The notes: a model not told the origin generated them from the letters alone. Shown: positions 8,770 through 18,269, counted from the stretch's first letter. The stretch is DNA of 64,000 nt from Bradyrhizobium sp. 149 (GCF_023073915.1 NZ_JADPKK010000013.1:248001-312000); one strand, 5' to 3'. Numbers and translations are program-made.

Positions 8770-9849
8770 ATGGATACCGAACGACACCCATTAATCCGAC
8801 ACACCGTAGCCATCCTCTCACGTGGAGACGCTGCCGCGCGGCGGGATGCGACGGCGCAAAACAGCCGCTTCGTCCGCGTCTTCGAAGCGCTTGCCGCCCT
8901 GGGTATCGACGCCCGGCCGGTGATCTATGACGAAAGCTTTGCCGATGCGGTCCGCGAGCAGTTGCTCGCGGTCGACGGCGTTCTGGTCTGGGTGGATCCG
9001 ATCCACCAGGGCAAGACGCGTGCTGAGCTCGATCCCCTACTCCGCGATGTTGCAGCGCAAGGACCATGGGTAAGCGCGCATCCAGACGTCATCCTGAAGG
9101 TGGGCGTCAAGGAGGTGCTCTACCGCACGCGTCATCTCGGCTGGGGTGCCGACGCGCATCGCTACGACACCGCTGCGGCGTTCCGCGCCGAATTTCCGTT
9201 GCGCCTTCGCTCCGACGGTCCCCGCGTGCTGAAGCAAAACCGCGGCAACGCAGGCCAAGGGGTCTGGAAAGTGGAGGCACTCTCGAGCGCAGACAGCATG
9301 GTTCGGGTCCTCTATGCACAACGCGGCAGCCTGCCCGAGGACATGCCACTCGATGCTTTCATGGCGCGATGTGAGCCCTATTTCGGCTGGGGCGGCTGCA
9401 TCATCGACCAGGCCTTTCAACCTCGCCTGCCCGACGGAATGATCCGCTGCTACATGAGCGGTTCGAAGGTCGCGGGCTTTGGGCACCAACGGGTCAAGGC
9501 CTTGATCCCGCCGCCGCCGGAAGGTGTGGACTCGCCTGAGGCGCAACCTGGACCGCGCATCATGCATGGACCCGATGCTCCGCAATTCCAGAGGCTGCGA
9601 AGGGTGATGGAGGACGACTGGACTCCGGAAATGATGAAGACACTGGACATCGATGAACGATCGCTGCCGGTCATCTGGGACGCGGACTTCCTGTACGGCC
9701 CGAAAGATGCGGCCGGCGCCGACACGTACGTCCTGTGCGAAATCAACGCCAGTTCCTGCTTCGCGATCCCCGAGGAAGCCCCGGCGGCGATCGCGCGGAC
9801 GGTAAAGCACCGCCTTGTGCAGACGCAAAGGGTGGGTTCCGGCAGATAA
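8770..9849 (+). CDS. Cj0069 family, ATP-grasp-like protein
   Basis: 359 residues from the ATG at 8770. The middle holds an ATP-grasp-like segment: VLKQNRGNAGQGVWKVE (flexible glycine loop), then the C-terminal acidic cluster VLCEINASSCFAIPEEAP, where Glu and Asn would bind Mg-ATP. Before it, HPDVILKVGVKEVLYRTRHLG resembles the substrate-ordering part of such ligases. The family is named after Campylobacter Cj0069 and has no proven reaction. It is monocistronic and converges on the CusA gene. Starts at 8719 or 8764 are possible but less economical. Confidence 0.7.
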   Translation: MDTERHPLIRHTVAILSRGDAAARRDATAQNSRFVRVFEALAALGIDARPVIYDESFADAVREQLLAVDGVLVWVDPIHQGKTRAELDPLLRDVAAQGPWVSAHPDVILKVGVKEVLYRTRHLGWGADAHRYDTAAAFRAEFPLRLRSDGPRVLKQNRGNAGQGVWKVEALSSADSMVRVLYAQRGSLPEDMPLDAFMARCEPYFGWGGCIIDQAFQPRLPDGMIRCYMSGSKVAGFGHQRVKALIPPPPEGVDSPEAQPGPRIMHGPDAPQFQRLRRVMEDDWTPEMMKTLDIDERSLPVIWDADFLYGPKDAAGADTYVLCEINASSCFAIPEEAPAAIARTVKHRLVQTQRVGSGR

Positions 9850-9911
9850 GAATCCCATGCCGGGGCGTCCTGAGCATTAGTTCCTCCCGAGGTCGTCGTC
9901 CGAACTCCGTT

Positions 9912-12900
9912 TCAAGCGGCCTCGGATACGTCAGGCGAGGCGCGGTTCGAGCTTGCGCCGGTCTCCTCGCCGTCGCGGGGAAGTCCCCAGCCCTTCACCA
10001 CGCCGAAAATGGCGGGGATCACGACAAGCGTCAGCAGCGTCGATGACGTCATTCCACCGATCATCGGCACCGCAATGCGTTGCATGATCTCCGACCCCGG
10101 ACCCGTGCTCCACATGATCGGCAGCAGTCCCGCCATGATGGCGACCACGGTCATCATCTTGGGCCGCACGCGCTCGACCGCGCCCACCATGATGGCATCG
10201 TGAATATCCCGCTGGGTGAGGATACTGCCCTCGGCGCAGCGCCTGGCTTTCACTTCGGCCAGCGCGTGGTCGAGGTAGATCAGCATCACCACGCCGGTCT
10301 CGGCGGCGACGCCGGCGAGCGCGATGAAGCCGACCGCCACCGCGACGGACAGGTTGAAGCCGAGCCACCACATCATCCAGAGGCCCCCGACCAGCGCGAA
10401 CGGCAGCGACGACATCACGATCAGGGTCTCGGTCATGGCGCCGAAGTTCAGGTACAGGAGCAGGAAGATGATCGTGAGCGTCACGGGCACCACGATCTTC
10501 AGGCGGGCAGCCGCCCGCTGCATATACTCGTATTGGCCGCTCCAGACGGCGTAGTAGCCAGGAGGAAACTGAATGCTCTCCGTCACGGCGCGTTGCGCAT
10601 CGGTGACGTAGCTTCCGATATCGCGATCCCGGACATCGACATAGATGTAGGTCGCGAGCTGACCGTTCTCGGTCCGGATCGAGGTCGGCCCGCGCGCAGG
10701 CTCGATCCTGGCCACTTCGCCGAGGGGCACGGCGCCGCCCGCCGGCATCGGCACCAGGATGTCGCTGGCGATGGCGTTGGGATTGTCGCGGAGATCACGC
10801 GGGTAGCGCATGTTCACCGTGAAGCGCTGCCGGTCTTCCACGGTTGTGGTGACCGTCTGACCACCGAGCGCGGCCGCAATGGTGTCCTGGACGTCCTGGA
10901 TCAGGATGCCGTAGCGGGCAAGCGCCTCGCGATCAGGCACGATCTCGAGATAGTATCCGCCGATGCCCCGCTCGGCATAGGCCGACGAGGTGCCGGGTAC
11001 GGTCTTGATCACGCGTTCGATCTGTTTCGCCAACCGGTCGATCTCGACGAGCTCCGTGCCCATGACCTTGACGCCGACCGGCGTGCGGATACCGGTCGAC
11101 AGCATGTCCATGCGCGCCTTGATCGGCATGGTCCAGGCGTTGGAGACGCCCGGAAATTGCAACGCCTTGTCCATCTCGGCGACGAGGCCGTCGATGCTGA
11201 CGCCGGGGCGCCACTCTGCCTTCGGCTTCAGGTTGACGATGGTCTCGAACATCTCTGTCGGCGCCGGGTCGGTCGCGGTCGCCGCCCGCCCGGCCTTGCC
11301 GTAGACCGAGGCGACCTCGGGAAACGACTTGATGATCCGATCCTGCATTTGCATCAGTTCGGCGGCTTTCGTGATCGAAATACCGGGCAGCGTCGTCGGC
11401 ATGTAGAGCAGCGTGCCCTCGTTCAAGGTCGGCATGAACTCGGTGCCGAGCTGGCGCGCAGGCCAGATCGTGACGGCGAGGACTGCGAGTGAGGCCAGGA
11501 TCACCAGCGTCTTGGCGCTCAGCACGCCCTTGATGACCGGCCGGTAGATCCAGATCAGAAAACGGTTGATGACGTTCCTGCTCTGGGGGACGATGCGGCC
11601 GCGGACGAAGATCACCATCAGTGCCGGCACAAGTGTCACCGACAGGAGCGCGGCTGCGGCCATCGAGAAGGTCTTCGTGAACGCCAGCGGGCTGAACAGC
11701 CTCCCCTCTTGCGATTCCAGTGTGAAGATCGGCATGAACGACACGGTGATGATCAGCAGGCTGAAGAACAGCGCAGGTCCGACCTCGGATGCGGCGTGGA
11801 TCAGGATCTGCACGCGCGATTGTCCAGGTTTGGCGCGTTCGAGATGCTTATGCGCGTTCTCGAGCATGACGATGGCGGCATCCACCATCGCGCCGATCGC
11901 GATGGCGATGCCTCCGAGGCTCATGATGTTGGAGCCCAGCCCCAGCAGCTTCATGGCCCCGAACGCCATCAGGACACCCACCGGCAACATGAGAATCGCC
12001 ACGAGCGCGCTGCGGACGTGCAGCAGGAACACGATGCAGACCAACGCGACGACAATGCTCTCCTCGAACAAGGTATGCTTGAGCGTGTCGATCGCCGCAT
12101 AGATCAGGTTGGAGCGGTCGTAGACCGGGAACATCTCGACCGATTTCGGCAGGCTGCTCGCGATTTCGCCGAAGCGCTTCTTGACGTTTGCGATCACGTC
12201 GAGGGCATTGACGCCAAAACGCTGCAGCACGATTCCGCTCGCAACCTCGCCCTCGCCGTTCAATTCGGCTAGCCCGCGGCGCTCGTCGGGGCCGAGCTCG
12301 ACGTTGGCAACATCCCGCAGCAGCACCGGCGTGCCGTTGCTGGTCTTCAGCACGATATTGCCGAGATCATTGATGCTCTTGATGTAACCCTTGCCGCGAA
12401 TGACGTATTCGAATTCGGAGAGCTCAACGGTGCGCCCGCCAACATCCGCGTTGCTGGCGCGAATGGCCTCCCGGATCTTCTGCATGCTGATGCCGCGGTC
12501 ACGCATCCGCTGCGGGTCGAGGACCACGTTGTATTGCTTGACAAAGCCACCGATGCTGGCGACCTCGGCGACGCCTTCGGCCTTGGCCAGCGCGAACTTC
12601 AGATTCCAGTCCTGGATCGTGCGCGTGTCCGCCAGGCTCAATTCCCTCGACATCACCGCGTATTGATAGACCCAGCCGACGCCGGTTGCGTCCGGGCCGA
12701 TGGTCGGCGTGACCCCGGCGGGAAGCCGCGAGGCCGCGCCATTGAGAAACTCCATGACGCGCGATCGCGCCCAGTAGATGTCGGTGCCGTCCTCGAAGAT
12801 GACGTAGACGAACGACACGCCAAAGAACGAGAAACCGCGCACGACCTTCGATTTCGGCACGGTCAGCATGGCCGTCGTCAGCGGATAGGTGACCTGGTCC

Positions 12901-13085
12901 TCGATCACCTGCGGGGCCTGGCCGGAATATTCCGTGTAGACGATGACCTGCGTGTCCGAGAGATCGGGGATCGCATCAAGCGGAAGGTGGACCAGCGCAT
13001 AGAGGCCGGCAGCAGCGGCAAAGCCGGTGCCGAACAGCACCAGCAGCAGATTGCGCGCCGACCAGGCAATGACGCGGGCAATCAT
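9912..13085 (-). CDS. cusA: Heavy-metal efflux RND transporter, CusA family
   Basis: Inner-membrane proton-driven pump (1057 residues) of the HME-RND class that expels monovalent copper or silver through a CusB/outer-membrane channel. Seen: N-terminal helix and porter domain (LPLDAIPDLSDTQVIVYTEY), the family-specific helix 4 motif GAMVDAAIVMLENAHKHLE, and the porter segment MDMLSTGIRTPVGVKVMGTE shared with E. coli CusA. Further C-terminal stretches also match, such as GFIALAGVAAETGVVMLIYL. Length is normal. Its start overlaps the cusB stop by four bases. Metal specificity is inferred from similarity; no CusC-type channel gene lies in this window. Confidence 0.92.
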   Translation of the reverse strand: MIARVIAWSARNLLLVLFGTGFAAAAGLYALVHLPLDAIPDLSDTQVIVYTEYSGQAPQVIEDQVTYPLTTAMLTVPKSKVVRGFSFFGVSFVYVIFEDGTDIYWARSRVMEFLNGAASRLPAGVTPTIGPDATGVGWVYQYAVMSRELSLADTRTIQDWNLKFALAKAEGVAEVASIGGFVKQYNVVLDPQRMRDRGISMQKIREAIRASNADVGGRTVELSEFEYVIRGKGYIKSINDLGNIVLKTSNGTPVLLRDVANVELGPDERRGLAELNGEGEVASGIVLQRFGVNALDVIANVKKRFGEIASSLPKSVEMFPVYDRSNLIYAAIDTLKHTLFEESIVVALVCIVFLLHVRSALVAILMLPVGVLMAFGAMKLLGLGSNIMSLGGIAIAIGAMVDAAIVMLENAHKHLERAKPGQSRVQILIHAASEVGPALFFSLLIITVSFMPIFTLESQEGRLFSPLAFTKTFSMAAAALLSVTLVPALMVIFVRGRIVPQSRNVINRFLIWIYRPVIKGVLSAKTLVILASLAVLAVTIWPARQLGTEFMPTLNEGTLLYMPTTLPGISITKAAELMQMQDRIIKSFPEVASVYGKAGRAATATDPAPTEMFETIVNLKPKAEWRPGVSIDGLVAEMDKALQFPGVSNAWTMPIKARMDMLSTGIRTPVGVKVMGTELVEIDRLAKQIERVIKTVPGTSSAYAERGIGGYYLEIVPDREALARYGILIQDVQDTIAAALGGQTVTTTVEDRQRFTVNMRYPRDLRDNPNAIASDILVPMPAGGAVPLGEVARIEPARGPTSIRTENGQLATYIYVDVRDRDIGSYVTDAQRAVTESIQFPPGYYAVWSGQYEYMQRAAARLKIVVPVTLTIIFLLLYLNFGAMTETLIVMSSLPFALVGGLWMMWWLGFNLSVAVAVGFIALAGVAAETGVVMLIYLDHALAEVKARRCAEGSILTQRDIHDAIMVGAVERVRPKMMTVVAIMAGLLPIMWSTGPGSEIMQRIAVPMIGGMTSSTLLTLVVIPAIFGVVKGWGLPRDGEETGASSNRASPDVSEAA

Positions 13086-14509
13086 CTGTGATCTCCCGTC
13101 GCCATGCCGGGAGCCGCCTCGGCGGCGCGGGGCGCCCCCTCGGCGAAGCCCTTCAGCGCCGCCTTCAGGTTGCTTTCCGCGTCGATCAGGAAGTTGGCGG
13201 AGGTGACCACGGCCTCGCCGTCGCTAAGTCCGTCCCGCACCTCGATATAGCCGCCGCCGCGACGCCCGAGCTTCACCTCCCTCGGTTCGAAGCGCCCTTC
13301 TCCCTTGTCGACGAGGACTGCCTGCCGGCTGCCGGTGTCGAGCACGGAGCTGTCGGGCACCACCAGGACCGGGGTGGAATCCGCCGTGTCGATATCGGCA
13401 TCGATGTACATGTCCGGCAACAATATCGCGTCCGGATTGGCGAGTTCGATCCGGACACGAACGGTTCGGGTGTCGCGGTTCACCTGCGGATAGACGACGC
13501 CGATCTGTCCCGCGAAGGTTCGACCGGGGAAGCTGCGCGCACGCACTGCGACGGATTGGCCGACTGCGATAGTCCCGAGGTCACGCTCGGCCACGTCGGC
13601 CAGAGCCCAGACGACCGAGGTGTCCGCGATGCGGAACAGCACATCGCCGGGATTGGCGCGCATGCCTTCGACCGCATTGCGTTCGAGCACGACACCGTCG
13701 CGCGGTGCCGACCAGCGTATGGTGACGAGCGCGGTCCGCGTCTTCTCCATCTCCGCGATGACCGGCTCCGGCACGTCGAGATTGACCAGGCGCTGTCGCG
13801 AACCGCGGCCGTAGATCTCGACACCGCCGGTCGTCTTGGAGCTGATCGTTGCGAGATATTCCGCCGCTGCGGACGCGACCGCCGAGCTATAGATCTCCAT
13901 CAGAGGCTGGCCGGCCTTGACGCGCGTGCCGGTGGTGACGTCGGCGACCTTCTGCACGAAGCTTTCGGCGCGCATCGCGATCACCGAGACGCGGCGCTCA
14001 TCCAGCTGGATCGTGCCGGGCGCCTTGACTGAGATGCGGATCGCGCGCCTGCCGACCGGCTCCGACTTCACGCCGGTGCGCTGGATCTTGCCGGGCGAAA
14101 GCTTCACCGCCCCGTCGTCGGTGTCGTCGCCTTCGTAGACCGGAACATAATCCATCCCCATCGCGTCCTTCTTCGGCACGGGCGAGGTGTCCGGCAGCCC
14201 CATGGGATTGCGGTAGTAGAGAATCTTTCGCGGGGAAGCCGCCTGCATCTTCGGCGTCGCCGGCCCGGCGGCCGCTCCATCGTCATCGAAGACCGGCACA
14301 TAGTCCCGCCCCCGCTCGTCCTTCTTCGGAGCCGCGGACCAAAGCGGGGCGCCGGCCGGATCGCGATAGTAGAGCGGAGTCCGGCCCGCGGCTGCCGTAG
14401 CCGGGGCGAACCCGGCCAGCGCGCGCCAGCGTGCGTTCGAATACGAGGAGGCGCCCAGGAGCAGGCCGCCGCCCAGCGCAAGAGCCGTCAGAAGACGCAG
14501 CGTTTTCAT
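13082..14509 (-). CDS. cusB: Efflux RND periplasmic adaptor, CusB family, with two N-terminal metal-binding modules
   Basis: 475 residues: signal anchor (1-25), two tandem heavy-metal-binding modules at about 45-75 and 95-125, then the usual adaptor with barrel-sandwich (VADVTTGTRVKAGQPLMEIY) and beta-barrel/membrane-proximal parts. The second module (YYRNPMGLPDTSPVPKKD, then GMDYVPVYEGD) keeps methionines for metal binding. The first (YYRDPAGAPLWSAAPKKD, then RDYVPVF) has lost them. It links CusA to an outer-membrane channel and may hand periplasmic copper to the pump. Translationally coupled to cusA. Confidence 0.9.
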   Translation of the reverse strand: MKTLRLLTALALGGGLLLGASSYSNARWRALAGFAPATAAAGRTPLYYRDPAGAPLWSAAPKKDERGRDYVPVFDDDGAAAGPATPKMQAASPRKILYYRNPMGLPDTSPVPKKDAMGMDYVPVYEGDDTDDGAVKLSPGKIQRTGVKSEPVGRRAIRISVKAPGTIQLDERRVSVIAMRAESFVQKVADVTTGTRVKAGQPLMEIYSSAVASAAAEYLATISSKTTGGVEIYGRGSRQRLVNLDVPEPVIAEMEKTRTALVTIRWSAPRDGVVLERNAVEGMRANPGDVLFRIADTSVVWALADVAERDLGTIAVGQSVAVRARSFPGRTFAGQIGVVYPQVNRDTRTVRVRIELANPDAILLPDMYIDADIDTADSTPVLVVPDSSVLDTGSRQAVLVDKGEGRFEPREVKLGRRGGGYIEVRDGLSDGEAVVTSANFLIDAESNLKAALKGFAEGAPRAAEAAPGMATGDHR

Positions 14510-14591
14510 GGCGTGTATCCGCGCACCCGAAGAGCGCGTCCGTATGAATGGAAGAGGAAAATAGGGGCGCCGCCGCGCGGCGCCCGAACGC

Positions 14592-14984
14592 TCACTTGGT
14601 GGCCGTGACGATCACCTTGCCGATGACCGTCTCCGGTTCGCCCTGCAGCTTCGCGGACAGCGTCACCTGGTAGCGGCCGGCCATCGGCAGGTCCGTCTTG
14701 AACGCGTAGACGCCTGGCTCCTTCGAAGGCAGCGGCGCAACCGCCGACTCCATCTCGGCCATCCCGTCCGGCGCCATGTCGACGCGGGTCTTGAAGATGA
14801 CCGCGTCCGAGACCGGTTTGCCGGTTTGCTTATTGGTCAAGCGAACGGCGAGCATGACGCCCTCGCCCTTCTTCATCTGCGGATTGACGGGCTCGAAGCT
14901 GTAGTCGCCGGCGCCCGCCGTGGCGGCCGATGCGGCAAGCGAAAGGGTGGCGGCAAGCGCCGCGGTGCTGACTTTGGAAAGCAT
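14592..14984 (-). CDS. Exported FixH/YtkA-like protein of the copper operon
   Basis: 130 residues: signal peptide (about 1-23, ending ATA) followed by one immunoglobulin-like domain (PQMKKGEGVMLAVRLTNKQT, then PLPSKEPGVYAFKTDLPMAG, then RYQVTLSAKL). YtkA/FixH-like domains recur in copper-handling loci, where they are thought to act in the periplasm. The Met-containing stretch VDMAPDGMAEMESAV could contact metal. A GAGGAC ribosome site precedes the ATG, and cusB starts 82 bases downstream. Confidence 0.8.
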   Translation of the reverse strand: MLSKVSTAALAATLSLAASAATAGAGDYSFEPVNPQMKKGEGVMLAVRLTNKQTGKPVSDAVIFKTRVDMAPDGMAEMESAVAPLPSKEPGVYAFKTDLPMAGRYQVTLSAKLQGEPETVIGKVIVTATK

Positions 14985-15084
14985 TGTCGTGTCCTCATGG
15001 ATTAATCTCAGCCGTGGCGCCCGGGGCGCGCACGTCGGTCATCGTCGCGAGCAGGCATGCCGCTCGCGTCTCAGCCTTGCGAGA

Positions 15085-15450
15085 TCAGATTCGAGGAGGT
15101 CGGAAGGGAGGACTGCCGCCGAGGAACGAGACGACCTGATCGGCGGGAATGGCCAGCTTACTCGCCGCTACGGCGAAATACCCGAAAGCGACAGGTCGTA
15201 CGTCGCCGAGCGCGATGATCCCGCCGACGCAGCAGAAATCCATCCCGCACTTGTAGGTAGCAGTGTGGGAGCTGGTTCCCTTCATGTCCGGGCAGCACTC
15301 ATCCATCGACATGGCGGCCTCGCCGCTCATGTGCATGCTCATTTGCATGTCATCCGACGCCATCGTCGGGCCCGCAGCCGACGTGCCGACCGGCAGCAAC
15401 GCCAGCGAGACCGCGATCGCGAATGCCAGAATGGTACGGACGAACCGCAT
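15085..15450 (-). CDS. Small exported Met/Cys-rich protein heading the copper operon
   Basis: 121 residues from ATG 15450, which has a GAGAGG site. A signal peptide is followed by a Met/Asp/His segment (ASDDMQMSMHMSGEAAMSMD), then ECCPDMKG, YKCGMDFCC and a Pro/Arg tail ending PPFRPPRI. The spacing of Met, His and Cys is what periplasmic copper(I)-binding proteins look like. It resembles the small DUF2946-type proteins often found at copper loci, but I cannot assign it firmly. It is the first gene of the leftward unit ending in cusA. A longer in-frame extension upstream lacks a signal peptide and is unlikely. Confidence 0.6.
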   Translation of the reverse strand: MRFVRTILAFAIAVSLALLPVGTSAAGPTMASDDMQMSMHMSGEAAMSMDECCPDMKGTSSHTATYKCGMDFCCVGGIIALGDVRPVAFGYFAVAASKLAIPADQVVSFLGGSPPFRPPRI

Positions 15451-15589
15451 GATTAACGAATTACCTCTCGGAGCGGAGCAGAGCCTGATTAGCATATCCG
15501 GGCCTTGGATACAGTCCTTGATCCCGGTCAAGCATCCGTGATGCCTAACGCTTTGGTGTGAGGGGGAAACCCGCCTGACAGCATTCTGA

Positions 15590-16867
15590 CTATGCTTTCG
15601 GTGACTGCCCCCGCCGCGCCCAGAACAGCGCCAGCGGGCCCAAGGCAATTCCGGCCGCGAGGACGATGAATGCCAGCAGCCAGCCGGTCGCGCTCTGCGG
15701 GCCCCCTGCAACATCGAGCGCGACGCCGGTTCCCCAGGCGCCGACAGCCGATAGACCAAAGCCAACGGTGGAGTGCAAGGCCAGGGTCGCGCCGCGATGT
15801 TCGGACACTGCTGCGGCCGACATGCCGGCGGTCAACGCGCCGGAATCGGCCGGCACCGTCAGGCCATAGATCATCAGCAGCAGCGCCAGCAGCCAGGCCG
15901 GGGCGGTTGCGTTCAGCCCGATGACCAGCGCAACGCAGGCCGATGCGATCATCACGATGGTGATCGCCCGATGGCGCCCGAACTTCAGCGCAGCCTCGTT
16001 GCCGAGGATGCTTGCGGGCATCGAGATCACCGCGAAGCAGAAGCTCAACACGACAGGGCTCAACCAGGACGGCGCGCCTTGATGTGAGATGACGAAGGTC
16101 CAGAATCCGACCAACCAGGTGCGAATGCCATAGAGCTCGAAGCAGTGCGCACCGTAGCCGAAGATGTAACCCAGAGCTTCGCGGTTGGCGAAGACGGGCC
16201 CGAAGTTCAGGAGCCGTCCGGCCTTCGGCATGGGCCGACGGCCCTCGATCAAAAGGCACGCGACCACCATCGCGATGGGACCGATCCCGGTCACATAGAA
16301 GGCTGTCCGCCAGCCCCAGCGATCGGCGATGACTTGCGCGATCAGGAACGACAGGCCGACGCCGACCGAGAAGCTCGACGTGTACAGGGTCACCGCCCGC
16401 GAGGTGTCACCGGCGGGCAGCCGGTCCGTCAAGGCCTTGAGCCCCGGCATATAGGCGCCAGCAAACCCCAGCCCTGCAAGCGACCAGATGATGGTCCCCG
16501 ACCAGAATCCTTGCGCGAAGAGTCCGAACGCCAAGGTCGCCAGCCCGCTGATTATCGAGCCGCAGAGCAGGACGAGCCGCGCATCGATCCGGTCGGTCAA
16601 CGTCGTCAACACGGGCACAGCGAGCATGTAGCCGAACGCATAGCCGCTTGCCATCAGCCCACCTTCGGCGGCGGACATGCCCCACGCCGGCATCAAATGC
16701 TGCGCAAGGTTCGCGGACAGCGTCACATGCGGCAGCAGATTGCCGACCTGGCCGATGCACATCACCGCAATCAGAGACCGGCCGCTCAGGCTACGAATTT
16801 TCTCCTCCCGTAACCAAGCCGAAACGACGCACGACCCACAGGGGCAAATCTCCGGCTTCACCTGCAA
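15590..16867 (-). CDS. MFS transporter associated with an arsenic-type operon
   Basis: Twelve-helix major facilitator of about 400 residues with motif A-like TDRIDARLVLLCG and a glycine/serine-rich helix 5 region (TSSFSVGVGLSFLIAQVIAD). It follows the Cys-rich flavoprotein by 22 bases and shares its ArsR-controlled transcript, so efflux of an arsenical or related product is a reasonable inference. The start is unsettled. Reading from TTG 16867 adds an N-terminus with CPCGSC. A strong GGAGGAG site (16802-16808) lies inside the frame but is followed only by non-standard starts until GTG/ATG near 16765. A direct repeat CAAGAATCAAC (16865-16875 and 16878-16888) sits at the gene junction. Confidence 0.8.
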   Translation of the reverse strand: MQVKPEICPCGSCVVSAWLREEKIRSLSGRSLIAVMCIGQVGNLLPHVTLSANLAQHLMPAWGMSAAEGGLMASGYAFGYMLAVPVLTTLTDRIDARLVLLCGSIISGLATLAFGLFAQGFWSGTIIWSLAGLGFAGAYMPGLKALTDRLPAGDTSRAVTLYTSSFSVGVGLSFLIAQVIADRWGWRTAFYVTGIGPIAMVVACLLIEGRRPMPKAGRLLNFGPVFANREALGYIFGYGAHCFELYGIRTWLVGFWTFVISHQGAPSWLSPVVLSFCFAVISMPASILGNEAALKFGRHRAITIVMIASACVALVIGLNATAPAWLLALLLMIYGLTVPADSGALTAGMSAAAVSEHRGATLALHSTVGFGLSAVGAWGTGVALDVAGGPQSATGWLLAFIVLAAGIALGPLALFWARRGQSPKA

Positions 16868-16889
16868 GAATCAACTTCAAGAATCAACG

Positions 16890-18254
16890 TCATGAACAAC
16901 CGCACCCCGCAGCACCTGCCCTTTTGGCGGTTTCGTCAGTGACACAGCAAGCGGACGGTTCGCTCTTCGCCGGACCGCCGCAGCATTCCGTTGCGGCGGC
17001 TGACTCGACGCCACCGCGCGTGCAGACGCCGGTCTCGGGGAGCACGAGCTCGACCCGTGCCGCGGCCGCCTTGTCGCCCGCGATGTCGGCGACGATGGAG
17101 CGGACCTGCTCGTATCCGGTCATCATCAGGAAGGTCGGAGCACGACCGTAGGATTTCATGCCGGCGAGATAAAAGCCCGGCTCGTCGTGCGCGAGTTCGC
17201 GGGCACCATGAGGACGGACTGTCCCGCAACTATGCTCGTTGGGATCGATCAGCGGCGCGAGCGCGACGGGTGCCTCGATCGCTGGGTCGAGCCGAAGCCG
17301 CAGTTCGGACAGGAACGAAAGATCGGGACGAAAGCCGGTCGAGACCACCAGCTCATCCGCCACCAAACTCCGCGCACCGCAGCCGTCGCCGGCCCAAATT
17401 TCGAGGCGACCTTCGGACTCCGAGAGGTGCGTGACGGCAAAACCGGTCTCGACCCTGATCTTCCCAGCGGCCACGAGCGCAGCGAAGGTAGAGCCCAGCG
17501 CGCCGCGCGCGGCCAGCTTGTCATTGCTGCCGCCGCCAAAAGACTTTGCGGGATCGGCGCCGCGGAACAGCCAGAGGGGCTGTGTGCCGGGCGCGTCTTC
17601 AGCGAGCTGCACGAGATCGATCAGCGTGCCCACCGCGGAGTGGCCGGCGCCGAGCACCGCGACCGTCTTGCCGGCATATCTGGCGCGATCGGCGCCCCGC
17701 ACATCCGGCATGCCATAGGCGATGCGGTCGACGCGCTCGCGCTCACCGATGGCGGGCAGACCGTTACCTCCGGCAGGATTGGGAGAGAACCACGTGCCCG
17801 ACACGTCGATGACGGCGTCGGCGCGCAACATCTCCGGGCCCTTGCCGTTCTCGTAGCGAATTTCGAACGGCGCCTGCTCGCGCCCTTTCGTCTTTGCCTT
17901 GTCAAAGCCGACGCGGCTGATCGCCGTGACGCGGCTCGACGTCCGGATCGTGTCACGCAACGGCGTGCGCGTTGCGAGCGGTGTGAGATATTGCTCGATC
18001 AGCTCTCGGCCGGTTGGATAGGCGCTCGGGTCCGGCGAATTCCATCCGGTCGGCGCGAGCAGGCGCCCCGCGGCCTTGTCGAGATTGTATTCCCATGGAG
18101 AGAACAGCTGGACATGCTGCCACTGACGCACCGCGTGCCCGGCTTCGGGGCCAGCCTCCAGCACGATGGGTGACATGCCGCGTTCGAGCACGTGCGCGGC
18201 CGCGGCCAAGCCGACGGGACCCGCACCGATGATGGCTACCGTCTTCCCGTCCAT
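16890..18254 (-). CDS. FAD/NAD(P)-binding flavoprotein with cysteine-rich C-terminal tail, arsenic-associated
   Basis: 454 residues of a flavin-monooxygenase-like fold: FAD-binding AIIGAGPVGLAAAAHVLERG at the N-terminus, a second Rossmann motif VLGAGHSAVGT near residue 200, and a FAD-closing segment (PGFYLAGMKSYGRAPTF). The last 50 residues add seven cysteines as TGVC, ECCGG, SACC and GCGC. Such pairs bind trivalent arsenicals or soft metals in other arsenic proteins. With ArsR upstream and an MFS downstream, it probably oxidises, reduces or senses an arsenical, but the substrate is unknown. The operator-like box at 18270-18287 sits directly before it. Confidence 0.78.
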   Translation of the reverse strand: MDGKTVAIIGAGPVGLAAAAHVLERGMSPIVLEAGPEAGHAVRQWQHVQLFSPWEYNLDKAAGRLLAPTGWNSPDPSAYPTGRELIEQYLTPLATRTPLRDTIRTSSRVTAISRVGFDKAKTKGREQAPFEIRYENGKGPEMLRADAVIDVSGTWFSPNPAGGNGLPAIGERERVDRIAYGMPDVRGADRARYAGKTVAVLGAGHSAVGTLIDLVQLAEDAPGTQPLWLFRGADPAKSFGGGSNDKLAARGALGSTFAALVAAGKIRVETGFAVTHLSESEGRLEIWAGDGCGARSLVADELVVSTGFRPDLSFLSELRLRLDPAIEAPVALAPLIDPNEHSCGTVRPHGARELAHDEPGFYLAGMKSYGRAPTFLMMTGYEQVRSIVADIAGDKAAAARVELVLPETGVCTRGGVESAAATECCGGPAKSEPSACCVTDETAKRAGAAGCGCS

Positions 18255-18269
18255 CCGCTTTTCCTATCC

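Noticed and set aside
10080..11492. Long open frames antisense to cusA and similar GC-rich genes on the opposite strand
   Set aside because: They show Arg/His/Gly-rich composition without any recognisable domain, while the other strand has full-length families; these are third-position GC artefacts.
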